32,137 bases of DNA from an uncultured Holophagaceae bacterium. GTDB taxonomy: Bacteria > Acidobacteriota > Holophagae > Holophagales > Holophagaceae. Location of the stretch: assembly GCA_903868115.1 (NCBI GenBank), contig CAIPUA010000345.1:1-32137 (forward strand), written 5' to 3'. This document shows, one piece after another, positions 10,167 through 19,474 of this stretch. Numbering within the stretch: position 1 is the stretch's first letter; every line of letters starts with the position of its first letter. The position numbers and the translations under genes are program-made. Below the pieces are notes generated by a model. It ran no database searches and was not told the DNA's origin. It saw only the letters and a program-made list of their open reading frames with translations.

Positions 10167-10230
10167 GGCGCTGTAAAAAAATAACCCATTATGCGTTGCA
10201 ACACATAATGGGTTATTTTTGGACAGCGCC
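10167..10230. repeat. 64-bp near-perfect inverted repeat (minimal MITE-like element and/or bidirectional terminator)
   Basis: Arms 10167-10196 GGCGCTGTAAAAAAATAACCCATTATGCGT and 10201-10230 ACACATAATGGGTTATTTTTGGACAGCGCC pair at 27/30 positions around TGCA; begins directly after the U32 gene stop codon. Confidence 0.93.
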
Positions 10231-10391
10231 TTAGCCATGCGTGATTTATTCACGCCACTCTCCGCGATCCTCCCTTTTTCTCCGATGCCGCGCCCGCGTG
10301 GCATCTTCTCCGCGTCAGACATTTCCCGGTCATGGTCTGTGTGGACATTGCCAACGCGCCCTAGGAGCATGTCCAAGCCGGAGGGGTTGGA

Positions 10392-11717
10392 TTGATGACG
10401 ACGAAATTGAGCGAGGGTGCCAAGACGGTGCCGAACAGCGTCTGCGATGTGGTGGTGATTGGCGCGGGGCCGGCAGGGCTGCTCGCGGCGGGCAGGGCCG
10501 CCATGCTGGGCGCCCGGGTCCTGCTCCTGGAGAAAATGGAAAAGCCGGCCCGCAAGCTGCGCATCACGGGCAAGGGCCGAGCGAATATCACCAACATGAG
10601 GCCACTGGAGGCGCACCTCCAGGAGATCCACCCGGAACCTCGCTTCCTCCGGCAGGCCTTCCAGGCCTTCTTTAACCGCCATTTGATCGCGCTGCTGGAG
10701 AAGTATGGGGTCGAAACCAAGACGGAACGCGGCGACCGGGTGTTTCCCGCCAGCGATCGGGCCTGGGATGTAGCGGAAGCCCTGGTCGACTGGGCCAAGG
10801 CGCATGGCGTCGAGATCGTCCGGCACGCCAAGGTCGAGAGTCTGGTAACCCATGAGGGTGCCTTCACGGGCCTCGTGTTCACACGCACGCACTTGGGCCC
10901 GCAAACGATCGAGGCCCGGTGCGGCATCATTGCCACCGGAGGTCAGTCCTATCCCGCCACGGGTTCCACCGGCGATGGCTTCCGCTTCGCCGAGGCCACC
11001 GGGCATAGAATCGAAGCCCTCCGGCCCTCCCTGGTGGGAATCGAGACACGACCCGTCCATGAAAGTGCCCAGGGACTGACGGTGAAGAATGTTCAACTGA
11101 CCCTCTGGCTCGACGGGAAGAAGCATTGCAGCGAATTCGGAGAAGCCGAATTCACGGCTAAGGGTCTGGGGGGACCCATCGTCCTCCGACTCAGCCGGAA
11201 GATCGTCGACGCTATGGCCGCGGGCCGGAAGGTGGAAGTGACCCTCGACCTGAAACCGGCCCTGGACCCTCCGAAACTAGAGGCAAGGCTGCTCCGGGAG
11301 TTCGACGCCCACACCTGCGACACCTGCAGGAACCTGCTGAGAGCGCTCCTTCCGACCCAACTCGTCGAGGTGTTCAGCGATGCCCTCGGCCTGGACCCGG
11401 CGGGCCCCTCGGAGCAGGTCAAGGGCTTGAAACGGAAGAAGCTGTTGAATCTGCTCAAGGAGCTGCGGTTCGAAGTGACGGGTCACGGGAGCTGGGAGGA
11501 AGCCATCGTCACGGCCGGTGGCGTGTCCCTCAAGGACATCGACCCCAGAACCATGGCCTCGAAAAAAATCGACAACCTGTATTTCGCGGGTGAGGTGATT
11601 GATCTGGACGCAAACACGGGTGGCTACAACCTCCAGATCGCGTTTTCCACTGGCTGGCTGGCAGGGGAATCGGCTGCCCGGAGGGCAGTCGGGCTGACCT
11701 CGGGCGTTCTTTCCTGA
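10392..11717 (+). CDS. BaiN/RdsA (HI0933-like, YhiN) family NAD(P)/FAD-dependent oxidoreductase
   Basis: DVVVIGAGPAGLLAAGRAAMLGARVLLLEKMEKPARKLRITGKGRANITN; ITAGGVSLKDIDPRTMASK; LYFAGEVIDLDANTGGYNLQIAFSTGWLAG. Confidence 0.95.
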   Translation: MMTTKLSEGAKTVPNSVCDVVVIGAGPAGLLAAGRAAMLGARVLLLEKMEKPARKLRITGKGRANITNMRPLEAHLQEIHPEPRFLRQAFQAFFNRHLIALLEKYGVETKTERGDRVFPASDRAWDVAEALVDWAKAHGVEIVRHAKVESLVTHEGAFTGLVFTRTHLGPQTIEARCGIIATGGQSYPATGSTGDGFRFAEATGHRIEALRPSLVGIETRPVHESAQGLTVKNVQLTLWLDGKKHCSEFGEAEFTAKGLGGPIVLRLSRKIVDAMAAGRKVEVTLDLKPALDPPKLEARLLREFDAHTCDTCRNLLRALLPTQLVEVFSDALGLDPAGPSEQVKGLKRKKLLNLLKELRFEVTGHGSWEEAIVTAGGVSLKDIDPRTMASKKIDNLYFAGEVIDLDANTGGYNLQIAFSTGWLAGESAARRAVGLTSGVLS

Positions 11718-11835
11718 AACTTTGAATCACAGGAGGTGGGAAGGGGAGACAGATCGATCGTCACGCAGCACTTGAAGCGGGCGCTGCATGCCGAGCCCTT
11801 GAGATCCGTGGCATCCCAGCGCCATCTGTTAGCAT

Positions 11836-11866
11836 AAAAAGGAGCGGCTTCCGGCCGCTCCTTTTT
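11836..11866 (+). terminator. Rho-independent terminator-like hairpin
   Basis: aaaaaGGAGCGGCttCCGGCCGCTCCtttttA: GC stem, tight loop, T-tract; only ~15 nt before the prfC ATG. Confidence 0.8.
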
Positions 11867-11880
11867 ATTTGTGTGAGCCC

Positions 11881-13449
11881 ATGCCTCTTCTAGACGAGAT
11901 TCAGCGCCGTCGCACCTTCGCCATCATCTCCCACCCCGATGCGGGCAAGACCACGCTGACGGAAAAGCTGCTGCTATATTCCGGCGCCATCGATCGGGCG
12001 GGCTCGGTGAAGGGCCGGGAGCGGGGCGCCATGGCGCAGAGCGACTGGATGACAATCGAGCAGGAACGCGGCATCAGCGTGACTAGTGCCGCCATGCAGT
12101 TCGATTATCGGGGCTACGCCATCAATCTGCTCGACACACCCGGCCATCAGGACTTCAGCGAGGATACCTACCGAGCCCTGACGGCGGCGGATAGCGTGGT
12201 GATGCTCCTGGACTGCGCCAAGGGTGTGGAAGAGCAGACCAAGAAGCTCTTCCGCGTTGCCAAGGAGCGTCGGCTCCCAATCTTCACCTTCGTGAACAAG
12301 CTGGACCGCCCAGGTCGGGAGCCCATCGAACTCATCGACGAGGTGGAGGAACTCTTCGGTCTCCACGCGGTGCCCATGACCTGGCCCATCGGCTCCGGAC
12401 CGGATTTCAAAGGCGTCTATGTGCGCGCTACAGGCCAACTCCAGGTCTTCGAACGCACCAAGGCTGGCCAGAAGGCTCGGGTGGCGGGGAAGGGCGGACT
12501 CGATGACCCGGAGATCGCCGGGCTTCTTACGGCCGCCGAACTCCAACAATTGAAGGACGACATGGAATTGATGGACCATGTGCTTCCCTCCTTCGATAAG
12601 GAGGCCTTCCTGCGCGGCGAGCAATCGCCCATGTTCTTTGGCTCGGCCCTCAATAATTTCGGCATTGCCGAATTTTTGGACGAATTCCTGGACATGGCGC
12701 CCTGTCCCCATGCCCGGCCCCTGGCGGGCGGTGGCGAGATCGAACCGGAGCAACCCTTCACGGCCTTCGTCTTCAAGGTGCAGGCGAACATGAACAAGGC
12801 CCACCGGGACAGGGTGGCCTTCGCCCGCATCGTCTCGGGCCATTTCGAACGGGGCATGGACGCCCTTCATGTGCGGGGTCAGAAGTCCATCAAGCTGAAC
12901 TATCCCCACATGTTCTTCGGCCGGGAGCGGGAGATCGTGGACGAAGCCTTCCCCGGCGATATTCTGGGCCTCATCAACCCCGGCGTGTTCCGCATTGGCG
13001 ATGTGCTTTCGGCCGGCGGTCCCATCGAGTTTCACGCGGTACCGCGCTACTCGCCCGAACAGTTTTCCAGCGTCCGTCTGGCAGATCCCGGCGCCCGGAA
13101 GGGTTTCTTGAAGGGCCTCCAGCAGATCGCCGAAGAGGGTGTGGTCCAGGTCTTCTGGCCCAAGGGAGGCGCGCCCCTGCCCATCCTGGGCGCCGTGGGG
13201 CGCCTGCAGTTCGAGGTGCTCCAGCACCGATTGAAGGACGAATACGCCTGTGCCGTGTTGCTGGAACCGCGGAACTTCCAGATGGCCCGCTGGATTCAGG
13301 GCGGCTGGCCCGAAACAAGCAAATTCTGGGGTGAATTGGTGGAGGACAGCGAGACCAATCCGGCCATTCTCTTCGAAAACGATTGGCAGCGGCGCACGAC
13401 GGCGGAAAAGTGCCCCGGCCTGGAATTTCTACTGCATCCACCCAAATAG
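11881..13449 (+). CDS. prfC: Peptide chain release factor 3
   Basis: RRTFAIISHPDAGKTTLTEKLLLYSGAIDRAGSVKGR, SDWMTIEQERGISVTSAAMQF, LLDTPGHQDFSEDTYRALTAADSVVMLLDCAKGVEEQTKKLF; ORF 11869..13449 with ATG at 11881. Confidence 0.98.
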   Translation: MPLLDEIQRRRTFAIISHPDAGKTTLTEKLLLYSGAIDRAGSVKGRERGAMAQSDWMTIEQERGISVTSAAMQFDYRGYAINLLDTPGHQDFSEDTYRALTAADSVVMLLDCAKGVEEQTKKLFRVAKERRLPIFTFVNKLDRPGREPIELIDEVEELFGLHAVPMTWPIGSGPDFKGVYVRATGQLQVFERTKAGQKARVAGKGGLDDPEIAGLLTAAELQQLKDDMELMDHVLPSFDKEAFLRGEQSPMFFGSALNNFGIAEFLDEFLDMAPCPHARPLAGGGEIEPEQPFTAFVFKVQANMNKAHRDRVAFARIVSGHFERGMDALHVRGQKSIKLNYPHMFFGREREIVDEAFPGDILGLINPGVFRIGDVLSAGGPIEFHAVPRYSPEQFSSVRLADPGARKGFLKGLQQIAEEGVVQVFWPKGGAPLPILGAVGRLQFEVLQHRLKDEYACAVLLEPRNFQMARWIQGGWPETSKFWGELVEDSETNPAILFENDWQRRTTAEKCPGLEFLLHPPK

Positions 13450-13527
13450 ATCATTTGGGCTCCATCCCCGATAGCTTTCTTGATCTCAGCGGGCAGAATG
13501 CCGATAGGATTCCGTCAGGAGCGGATC

Positions 13528-13830
13528 ATGCGCCAGGAAATCAAGCCCGAAGATCTCATCGTCACCGAACAGGACGGCACCCGGCGCATCAACCACGATG
13601 TGTTGGAGTCCTACGGTCTTTTCAACTTGCCCAAGTCCATGATGCGCAGCGCCCTGATGGTCTATTACGATAACGCCGCCCGCCAGGGGCGCGCCGCCGC
13701 TGCCACGGTGAGGACCTTCATCACCCTGGCCAGTTCCATCACCCGTTTTCCCAAGCAGGTGGCCATCAACTTCACTCGCGGTGCCGCCTACCGACGGAAC
13801 ATGAGGATGCTAAGGCGCTACAGTCGCTGA
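13528..13830 (+). CDS. Hypothetical protein (100 aa)
   Basis: ORF 13480..13830; likely ATG 13528 (MRQEIKPEDLIVTEQDGTRRINHDVLESYGLFNLPKSMMRSALMVYYDN..) with gtcaggagc SD; no family recognised. Confidence 0.7.
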   Translation: MRQEIKPEDLIVTEQDGTRRINHDVLESYGLFNLPKSMMRSALMVYYDNAARQGRAAAATVRTFITLASSITRFPKQVAINFTRGAAYRRNMRMLRRYSR

Positions 13831-13900
13831 GCGTGGGTTGCGCCGCAGAGATGGATAAAGCAGAGGCCCGGTTTGCTGGAAATGCGATGCGATTTCCGAG

Positions 13901-14614
13901 CTACTGGTTCTCCGGCCCCCCCATCCGGTAGCCGACCCCTACGATCGTTTCGATCAGGCCGGACTCCTCTCCCAGTTTGGCGCGCACCCTGCGCACATGG
14001 GCATCGATGGTGCGGCTTTCTCCCAGGAATTCGAGCCCCCATACCTGATGCAGAATTTTCTCCCGGCTGTGGACGCGGCGAGGATTTTGCACGAAGTAGG
14101 CCAGGAGTTCGAACTCTCGCCGAGTCAGATCGATAGGGACTCCCCGAAGCTTGGCCAAGTGAGCAGGAAAATCCACCGAGATCGGACCAAAGGCGAAATG
14201 GTTGAGCCTTTGTTCCTTATTAAGGAAGGCAGCCCGGCGGAGGATGGCCCGGATCCGTGCCACCAGTTCCCGACTGGACAGGGGCTTTGAGGCATAGTCG
14301 TCGGCCCAGAGATCCTGGGCGAGTACACGATCGATCTCCTCGTTCTTTCCAGTGATCAGCAGGACCGGCAGGTCTCGGGTCAGGGCGTCCTGACGTATGA
14401 TCCGGAGCACCTCCAGCCCATCCATATCCGGAAGCGTGAGATCCAGAACGGCCGCGTCCATGCGGTCCTGTTGGCCAAGAGACGGATGAACGATGAATTT
14501 AAGCGCCTCGCGTCCAGATGCGAATGCGCGGACCCGGAAGCCCTCGCTCTGGAGGCGTTGTTCCAGAGTCGTCCGTATTTCCGCATCCTCTTCCAGCAGG
14601 AGGAGATAGGGCAT
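13901..14614 (-). CDS. OmpR/PhoB-type winged-helix response regulator
   Basis: Receiver: LLLLEEDAEIRTTLEQRL, VLDLTLPDMDGLEVLRIIR, LLITGK, DDYASKPLSSRELVARIRAILRR; C-terminal DNA-binding domain LTRREFELLAYFVQNPRRVHSREKILHQVWG..RTIDAHVRRVRAKLGE. ATG at 14614. Confidence 0.95.
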   Translation of the reverse strand: MPYLLLLEEDAEIRTTLEQRLQSEGFRVRAFASGREALKFIVHPSLGQQDRMDAAVLDLTLPDMDGLEVLRIIRQDALTRDLPVLLITGKNEEIDRVLAQDLWADDYASKPLSSRELVARIRAILRRAAFLNKEQRLNHFAFGPISVDFPAHLAKLRGVPIDLTRREFELLAYFVQNPRRVHSREKILHQVWGLEFLGESRTIDAHVRRVRAKLGEESGLIETIVGVGYRMGGPENQ

Positions 14615-14915
14615 CGGGGCTCCTAGGGTGAAATGCGAGTGTAGGCCGCAAAATACCGATGAGATGCTATAAGGATACGGGAAGTCCAAGTTTTGAAGGA
14701 CATGGGTCTTGCCCGGGAGCTAATCCCCTGAGAGAATGGCCGGGAAAGCCAGGAATGACCGGAACCCCGCGCCATGCTGGCGAAGTCTCCTTGATGCTAC
14801 AGGGTATTCGTGGAAAATCCTGGCACCACCCTTCCATCTCACATCACAGAAACACCTCATTCCGAAGGTCGCTCCGCGTTGGAGCACGCATGGCGGCCCG
14901 ATTACAGGAGTTCCA

Positions 14916-17126
14916 TTGAACAAAAAAATCATGCTCATCAATGCCACGGATACCGAAGAGATCCGTGTAGCCACCCTTGTGGACGGGGTCCTCTCGGACT
15001 ACGACATCGAGTTCGTCCATAACGAAAAGATCAAGGGCAACATCTATAAGGCCAAGGTCGTCCGGGCGGACACCAGTCTCCAGGCTGCGTTCATCCACTA
15101 CGGTGGGCAGAAGAACGGTTTCCTTCCCATCGGCGAGCTCCCTCGGGATTTGGTCAGTGGCGATGGCCGCCGAGGCCGCATCCAGGATCTGCTCAACAAG
15201 GACCAGGAAATCATGGTCCAGGTCGTGCGCGAGGAACTGGGTTCCAAGGGCGCCATGGTGACCGCCCAGATCAGTCTTCCCGGGCGCTACCTCGTGCTGA
15301 CTCCGGGCAATCCCCTCAATGGGATCAGCCGCAAGATCGAAAGTCGCGAGGAACGCGAGCACTTCAAGCGGCTCATCGACGAACTGGACATCCCCAAGAA
15401 CTTTGGTGTCATTGTCCGCACCGCCTCCCTTGGAGTGACCAAGGACGATTTCCAGCGCGATCTGGAATACCTTCTCGACACCTACAAGGAAGTTCAGACC
15501 CGCTACAAGCACCGCCACGGCCCCGGACTGGTGTGGCAGGAGGACGATGTCGTCACCCGCACCCTGCGCGATGGTTTCACCGCCGACATGGAGGAGGTCA
15601 GCATCGATGACCTTGAGACCTTCCATGCGGCCCAGAGCTTCTTCAAGCGCACCATGCCGCAATACCAGGGGGTCCTCAAGCATTACATCGGCAAGAAGCC
15701 CCTCTTCACGAAATACCAGACGGACGAACAGATCGATCGCATCTATGCGAGGCGCGTGAGCCTGCCCTCCGGTGGCGCCCTGGTTCTTGATCAGACCGAG
15801 GCCCTGGTGGCCGTGGATGTGAACTCCGGCAAGACCAGCGGAGAAGGCGTCGAGGACATGGCCTTCAAAGCCAACATGGAAGCGGCTGAGGAAGCCGCCC
15901 GCCAACTGCGCCTGCGCGACCTGGCGGGCCTCATCGTGATTGATTTCATCGACATGAAGAAGGAGTCCCACAACAAGGCCGTCATGGAGCGTCTGGTGGA
16001 CTGTCTTAAAGAGGACAAGGCCCGCATGGAAGTTGGAAAGATTAACCGCTTTGGCGTGCTGGTCATGACACGCCAGCGACTGCGGCCATCGCTCCAGCAT
16101 GTCACGCACGAGGCCTGTCCAACCTGCCAGGGCACCGGTCAGGTCAAGAGCATCGAAGCTCTCGTACTCAGCGTCGTGCGGCGTCTGAAGTCCATCCTTA
16201 GCCGGGATGGCATCGCCGAGGTGCGGGTCAAGCTGGCCCCGGCCATCGCCATGTCCGTGCTGAATCAGAAGCGGAAGGATCTCGCGGACCTCGAGGAGGC
16301 CCACGACTGTCGCATCCAGATCCTGGCCGATCCCGAGATCGGATACGGCGGGATGGCGGCCGAGATCGAGCAGCGCGAGGAGGAGATCCCGGAGAAGGCG
16401 GTACCGGCTCGTCCGGAGCGCCACCAGGATCCAGAGGAGGAGACCGTCGTGCTGGGGGGCGATACGCCCATTTCCTTCGAGAAGGCGTTAGGACAGGACC
16501 CCAAGCGCATCCAACCTCCTGCGGATGCTGAAATCAAATACGACATCAGGGATGCGCAGCGCGCGGCCCTCGGTGAACGCGAGCGGCTCCGGGCCCTCTT
16601 TGAGAGCGCCAAGCCATTGGATGAGCAGGTGGACGAGGAGGCGAACAGCCCTGAGGGCGGGTCGCCATCTACACCGGCATCCTCGGCGCCCGGCAAGTCT
16701 CGCGGGCGTCGCCGCGGGAAGGGCGGCTCCAACCCCGAGGTTGCCACGATCCCTGAGACCGTATCGACCCCCGAGACTCGTCCCACTGCCCCGCTGCCGG
16801 CAGTCCCCTTGCAACCGGAACCCGCAGCGGTGCATCCTGTCTTCGATCCGTCGCTGGTAGCGGACCTTACGAGGCCGGCCCTCCGTCCCAAACTCCTGGT
16901 GGCTTCCGCGCCGCCTCCCAAACCCCTGGCTACCACCACAACCGAGACTCACCCAGCCAAGCGGGGCTCGGGTAAGACGAATCCCGCCCCCAAGAAACAA
17001 ACTGAAAAGAAGCGGCCCCTCGCTGCAGAACTCCCTGTCCAGGTAGCCAAGCCCGCCGCTAAGCGGAAGGCCGTCGCCCCCTCCAATATCGCGGCCAAGA
17101 CCGTCAAGCCTAAGTCCAAGCCCTGA
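14916..17126 (+). CDS. rng: Ribonuclease E/G family protein
   Basis: MLINATDTEEIRVATLVDG.., FIHYGGQKNGFLPIGELP, VVDVNSGKTSGEGVEDMAFKANMEAAEEAARQLRLRDLAGLIVIDFIDM, ACPTCQGTGQVKS; probable TTG start at 14916 preceded by ACAGGAG; long Pro/Lys-rich C-terminal tail. Confidence 0.93.
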   Translation: MNKKIMLINATDTEEIRVATLVDGVLSDYDIEFVHNEKIKGNIYKAKVVRADTSLQAAFIHYGGQKNGFLPIGELPRDLVSGDGRRGRIQDLLNKDQEIMVQVVREELGSKGAMVTAQISLPGRYLVLTPGNPLNGISRKIESREEREHFKRLIDELDIPKNFGVIVRTASLGVTKDDFQRDLEYLLDTYKEVQTRYKHRHGPGLVWQEDDVVTRTLRDGFTADMEEVSIDDLETFHAAQSFFKRTMPQYQGVLKHYIGKKPLFTKYQTDEQIDRIYARRVSLPSGGALVLDQTEALVAVDVNSGKTSGEGVEDMAFKANMEAAEEAARQLRLRDLAGLIVIDFIDMKKESHNKAVMERLVDCLKEDKARMEVGKINRFGVLVMTRQRLRPSLQHVTHEACPTCQGTGQVKSIEALVLSVVRRLKSILSRDGIAEVRVKLAPAIAMSVLNQKRKDLADLEEAHDCRIQILADPEIGYGGMAAEIEQREEEIPEKAVPARPERHQDPEEETVVLGGDTPISFEKALGQDPKRIQPPADAEIKYDIRDAQRAALGERERLRALFESAKPLDEQVDEEANSPEGGSPSTPASSAPGKSRGRRRGKGGSNPEVATIPETVSTPETRPTAPLPAVPLQPEPAAVHPVFDPSLVADLTRPALRPKLLVASAPPPKPLATTTTETHPAKRGSGKTNPAPKKQTEKKRPLAAELPVQVAKPAAKRKAVAPSNIAAKTVKPKSKP

Positions 17127-17134
17127 GGGAAAGT

Positions 17135-19474
17135 GTGGGATCTCGGCTCCCGGTCACCCTCAAGGCCGCTCCAGGGGCGGCGAGGGCTCTGTTCCTCTCG
17201 GTAGCCACCTGTCTCCTATGCGCCCAGGGGCTCCCCGGGATCCCGGGCAAGTTCCCGTACACTGAGGCCCCATCGGTTCCCGAACTCCTGCCTCTTCGTC
17301 CCTTCCTGTTCGAGGAGGGGGCGGGCGAGGGCCGGACCCTGCGCTGGCGCGGGGAGTTGGTGCAGGAAAGTGACGATGTCTGGATCATCGAGAAGGGTGC
17401 TATCCAGTCCGATGATCTGCTCCTGCTGGCTGACCGCATTACTTACGAACCCAGGACGGGCATGCTGGAGGCCTTGGGAAGAATCCGGCTCGAAGGCCCT
17501 GACCTGAGGCTCCGTTGTGAACGCCTGCGAATGGACTGGAAGAACAGGATTGGCGACGCCTGGGCGCTTGAACTGGAAGTGCCGCCGAGTTGGACACTCC
17601 GCTCCAGCCATGTGGCCTTCACTACACTGAAGTCTTGGGATTTCGAATCGGTCGAAATCAGTCCGTGCCCGCAGGAAGCCCCAGGCTGGTCCGCCAAGCT
17701 CTCCCGAATGAAGCTCGAGTTTGAGGGCTTCGCAACCTTCCGGAATGCCCGGGTGCTGGTGGCAGGTGTGCCGGTCCTCTACCTACCCTGGGCCGCCTAT
17801 CCCGCGAAAGCCCAGCGCAGTTCCGGGCTGCTTCCGTTCCAGATCGGCTTTTCGAGTAGCCTTGGCACGATGATCGGCCTCTCCTATTACCAGGTGCTTG
17901 GGAACACCATGGACGCGACTTTCACTCCGGACTTCTACAGCCGCGAAGGTGTGCTGTGGGGAGGGGAATTTCGATGGAACCCAGAGTTGACGCACAACGG
18001 AAGTTTTCAGGGCCAGTACATCAAGCAGCACACCAATGATGAGACCCGCTACCGTTACAGGGTTCAGGAACTCTGGCAACGGGAGGATGGCTGGCAGTTC
18101 ACAGCGGACCTAAACCAAGCCTCGGATTCGCTCGTGGAATCAGACTACGGACGGGCCGTGGGGGGGCTTGGCACCACCTCCTTCGATAGCGCCGTCTTTC
18201 TTGGAAAAAACTTTCCCTGGGCCTCGGTGAGTCTCTCCTCCGCCGAACAGCGGAGCTTCTTCCTGCCCGAAGATACCTCGTTTTACCGCACGGATTTCCC
18301 GACTTCGCTCCGCCGCCAGTCCTTTCCGCAACTGCAGGCAAGACTGTATCCGATCCCCTTCGGGGACTTCTACCTCGATGGAGGTGCGAAACTCAGTCGC
18401 CTTGCCTATCGCCTGGACCTGGGGGATGCCCAGAGCGACACAGCCTTCTCCTGGCTGCGCAACGACTGGTCCGCAAGGATGCATGGGCGCTTGGGTCAGT
18501 GGGGGCCCTTCCGGGTGGATCTTCAGGTGGCTGCGCGCTACACGCTTTATAGCGCTTCGCTCAAGGAATCCGTTTTCGATGCGACAGGCACAACCAACGA
18601 CGAGGTCCTGGACCCTGCCTCGAATAGTTCCTTTGATCCCTTCCGGGTAGATGGCCAGGCGGTGCAAAGGCTTATGGGCTCGAGCCGGCTCCAGTTCTCT
18701 GGGCCTCAACTCGGGCGCACCTTTGAAAAGATCGCTCTCCTTGGCTATTCCGGGGACATCAAGCATGTGATGGAGCCTTTCGTAGCCTTCACCAAGAACA
18801 GTCGTTCCTCCAAGGCAGGCAACCTGCCACGCTTCGATGAGGTGGATTCCCGACCGGGTGTGGGCGGTAGCGCCGACGGCGAGCAGAGTATCGAGATCGG
18901 CTTGAAGCAGCACTTGCTGGGTCGGCCCGGGCGGGGCAGCGATTTTTCGGATCTCGTGAGGTGGCGCATTTCCACCCGCTACCAATCTAAGCCCATCCTA
19001 CTTTCCGACGGCCGCTTCAAGCGCGGATGGGCCTCGCTGGACAACGATATCGACGTAGAACCCAATGACCGGATCCGCCTGAGTTTCAGGAGATCCTCCG
19101 AGATTGGTTCGGCCAGCGCCGACAACTCGCTTTCGGCCGAATACACATCTCTCCAGGGAAATCGGTTCAACTTCGCCTTCTTCTCCACAGGAATAAATCG
19201 CTTCCTGGTCCGCCAACAGGGCATCCAGACCGGAGGAATACAGCGGTTCTTCGACGACCGCTGGCGCCTGGAGTTCCAGGCCAACTATGACCTCCGGCTC
19301 AAGGGCTTTTCGTTCAGCCAAGTCGCACTTGCCTATCTGACGCCCTGCGTGGCCACGCGCCTGCGCTTCAGCCATGTAGCCATCCCGGTGGCCGGCGCCC
19401 TCAACAGGGAGGATCGTCTGGACCTAGTGTTCAACCTCCGAGGACTTGGGGACCTCCTCAGCCTACGGCAGTGA
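17135..19474 (+). CDS. lptD: LPS-assembly outer-membrane protein LptD
   Basis: N-terminal OstA-like region (DDLLLLADRITYEPRTGMLEALGRIRLEGPDLRLRCERLRMD), VPVLYLPWAAYPAKAQRSSGLLPFQIGFSSSLGTMIGLSYYQVLG, long beta-barrel region. Starts 9 bp after the RNase E/G stop. Confidence 0.93.
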   Translation: MGSRLPVTLKAAPGAARALFLSVATCLLCAQGLPGIPGKFPYTEAPSVPELLPLRPFLFEEGAGEGRTLRWRGELVQESDDVWIIEKGAIQSDDLLLLADRITYEPRTGMLEALGRIRLEGPDLRLRCERLRMDWKNRIGDAWALELEVPPSWTLRSSHVAFTTLKSWDFESVEISPCPQEAPGWSAKLSRMKLEFEGFATFRNARVLVAGVPVLYLPWAAYPAKAQRSSGLLPFQIGFSSSLGTMIGLSYYQVLGNTMDATFTPDFYSREGVLWGGEFRWNPELTHNGSFQGQYIKQHTNDETRYRYRVQELWQREDGWQFTADLNQASDSLVESDYGRAVGGLGTTSFDSAVFLGKNFPWASVSLSSAEQRSFFLPEDTSFYRTDFPTSLRRQSFPQLQARLYPIPFGDFYLDGGAKLSRLAYRLDLGDAQSDTAFSWLRNDWSARMHGRLGQWGPFRVDLQVAARYTLYSASLKESVFDATGTTNDEVLDPASNSSFDPFRVDGQAVQRLMGSSRLQFSGPQLGRTFEKIALLGYSGDIKHVMEPFVAFTKNSRSSKAGNLPRFDEVDSRPGVGGSADGEQSIEIGLKQHLLGRPGRGSDFSDLVRWRISTRYQSKPILLSDGRFKRGWASLDNDIDVEPNDRIRLSFRRSSEIGSASADNSLSAEYTSLQGNRFNFAFFSTGINRFLVRQQGIQTGGIQRFFDDRWRLEFQANYDLRLKGFSFSQVALAYLTPCVATRLRFSHVAIPVAGALNREDRLDLVFNLRGLGDLLSLRQ

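Noticed and set aside
11974-13227. 417-aa minus-strand ORF opposite prfC
   Set aside because: Shadow ORF opposite RF3; composition matches antisense artefacts elsewhere in the window.
14821-14838. Possible sigma-54 promoter TGGCACCACCCTTCCA upstream of RNase E/G
   Set aside because: Has the -24 TGGCAC but lacks the essential -12 GC (TTCC instead of TTGC).
14844-16424. 526-aa minus-strand ORF opposite RNase E/G
   Set aside because: Antisense shadow of a confidently identified gene; no recognisable domain.
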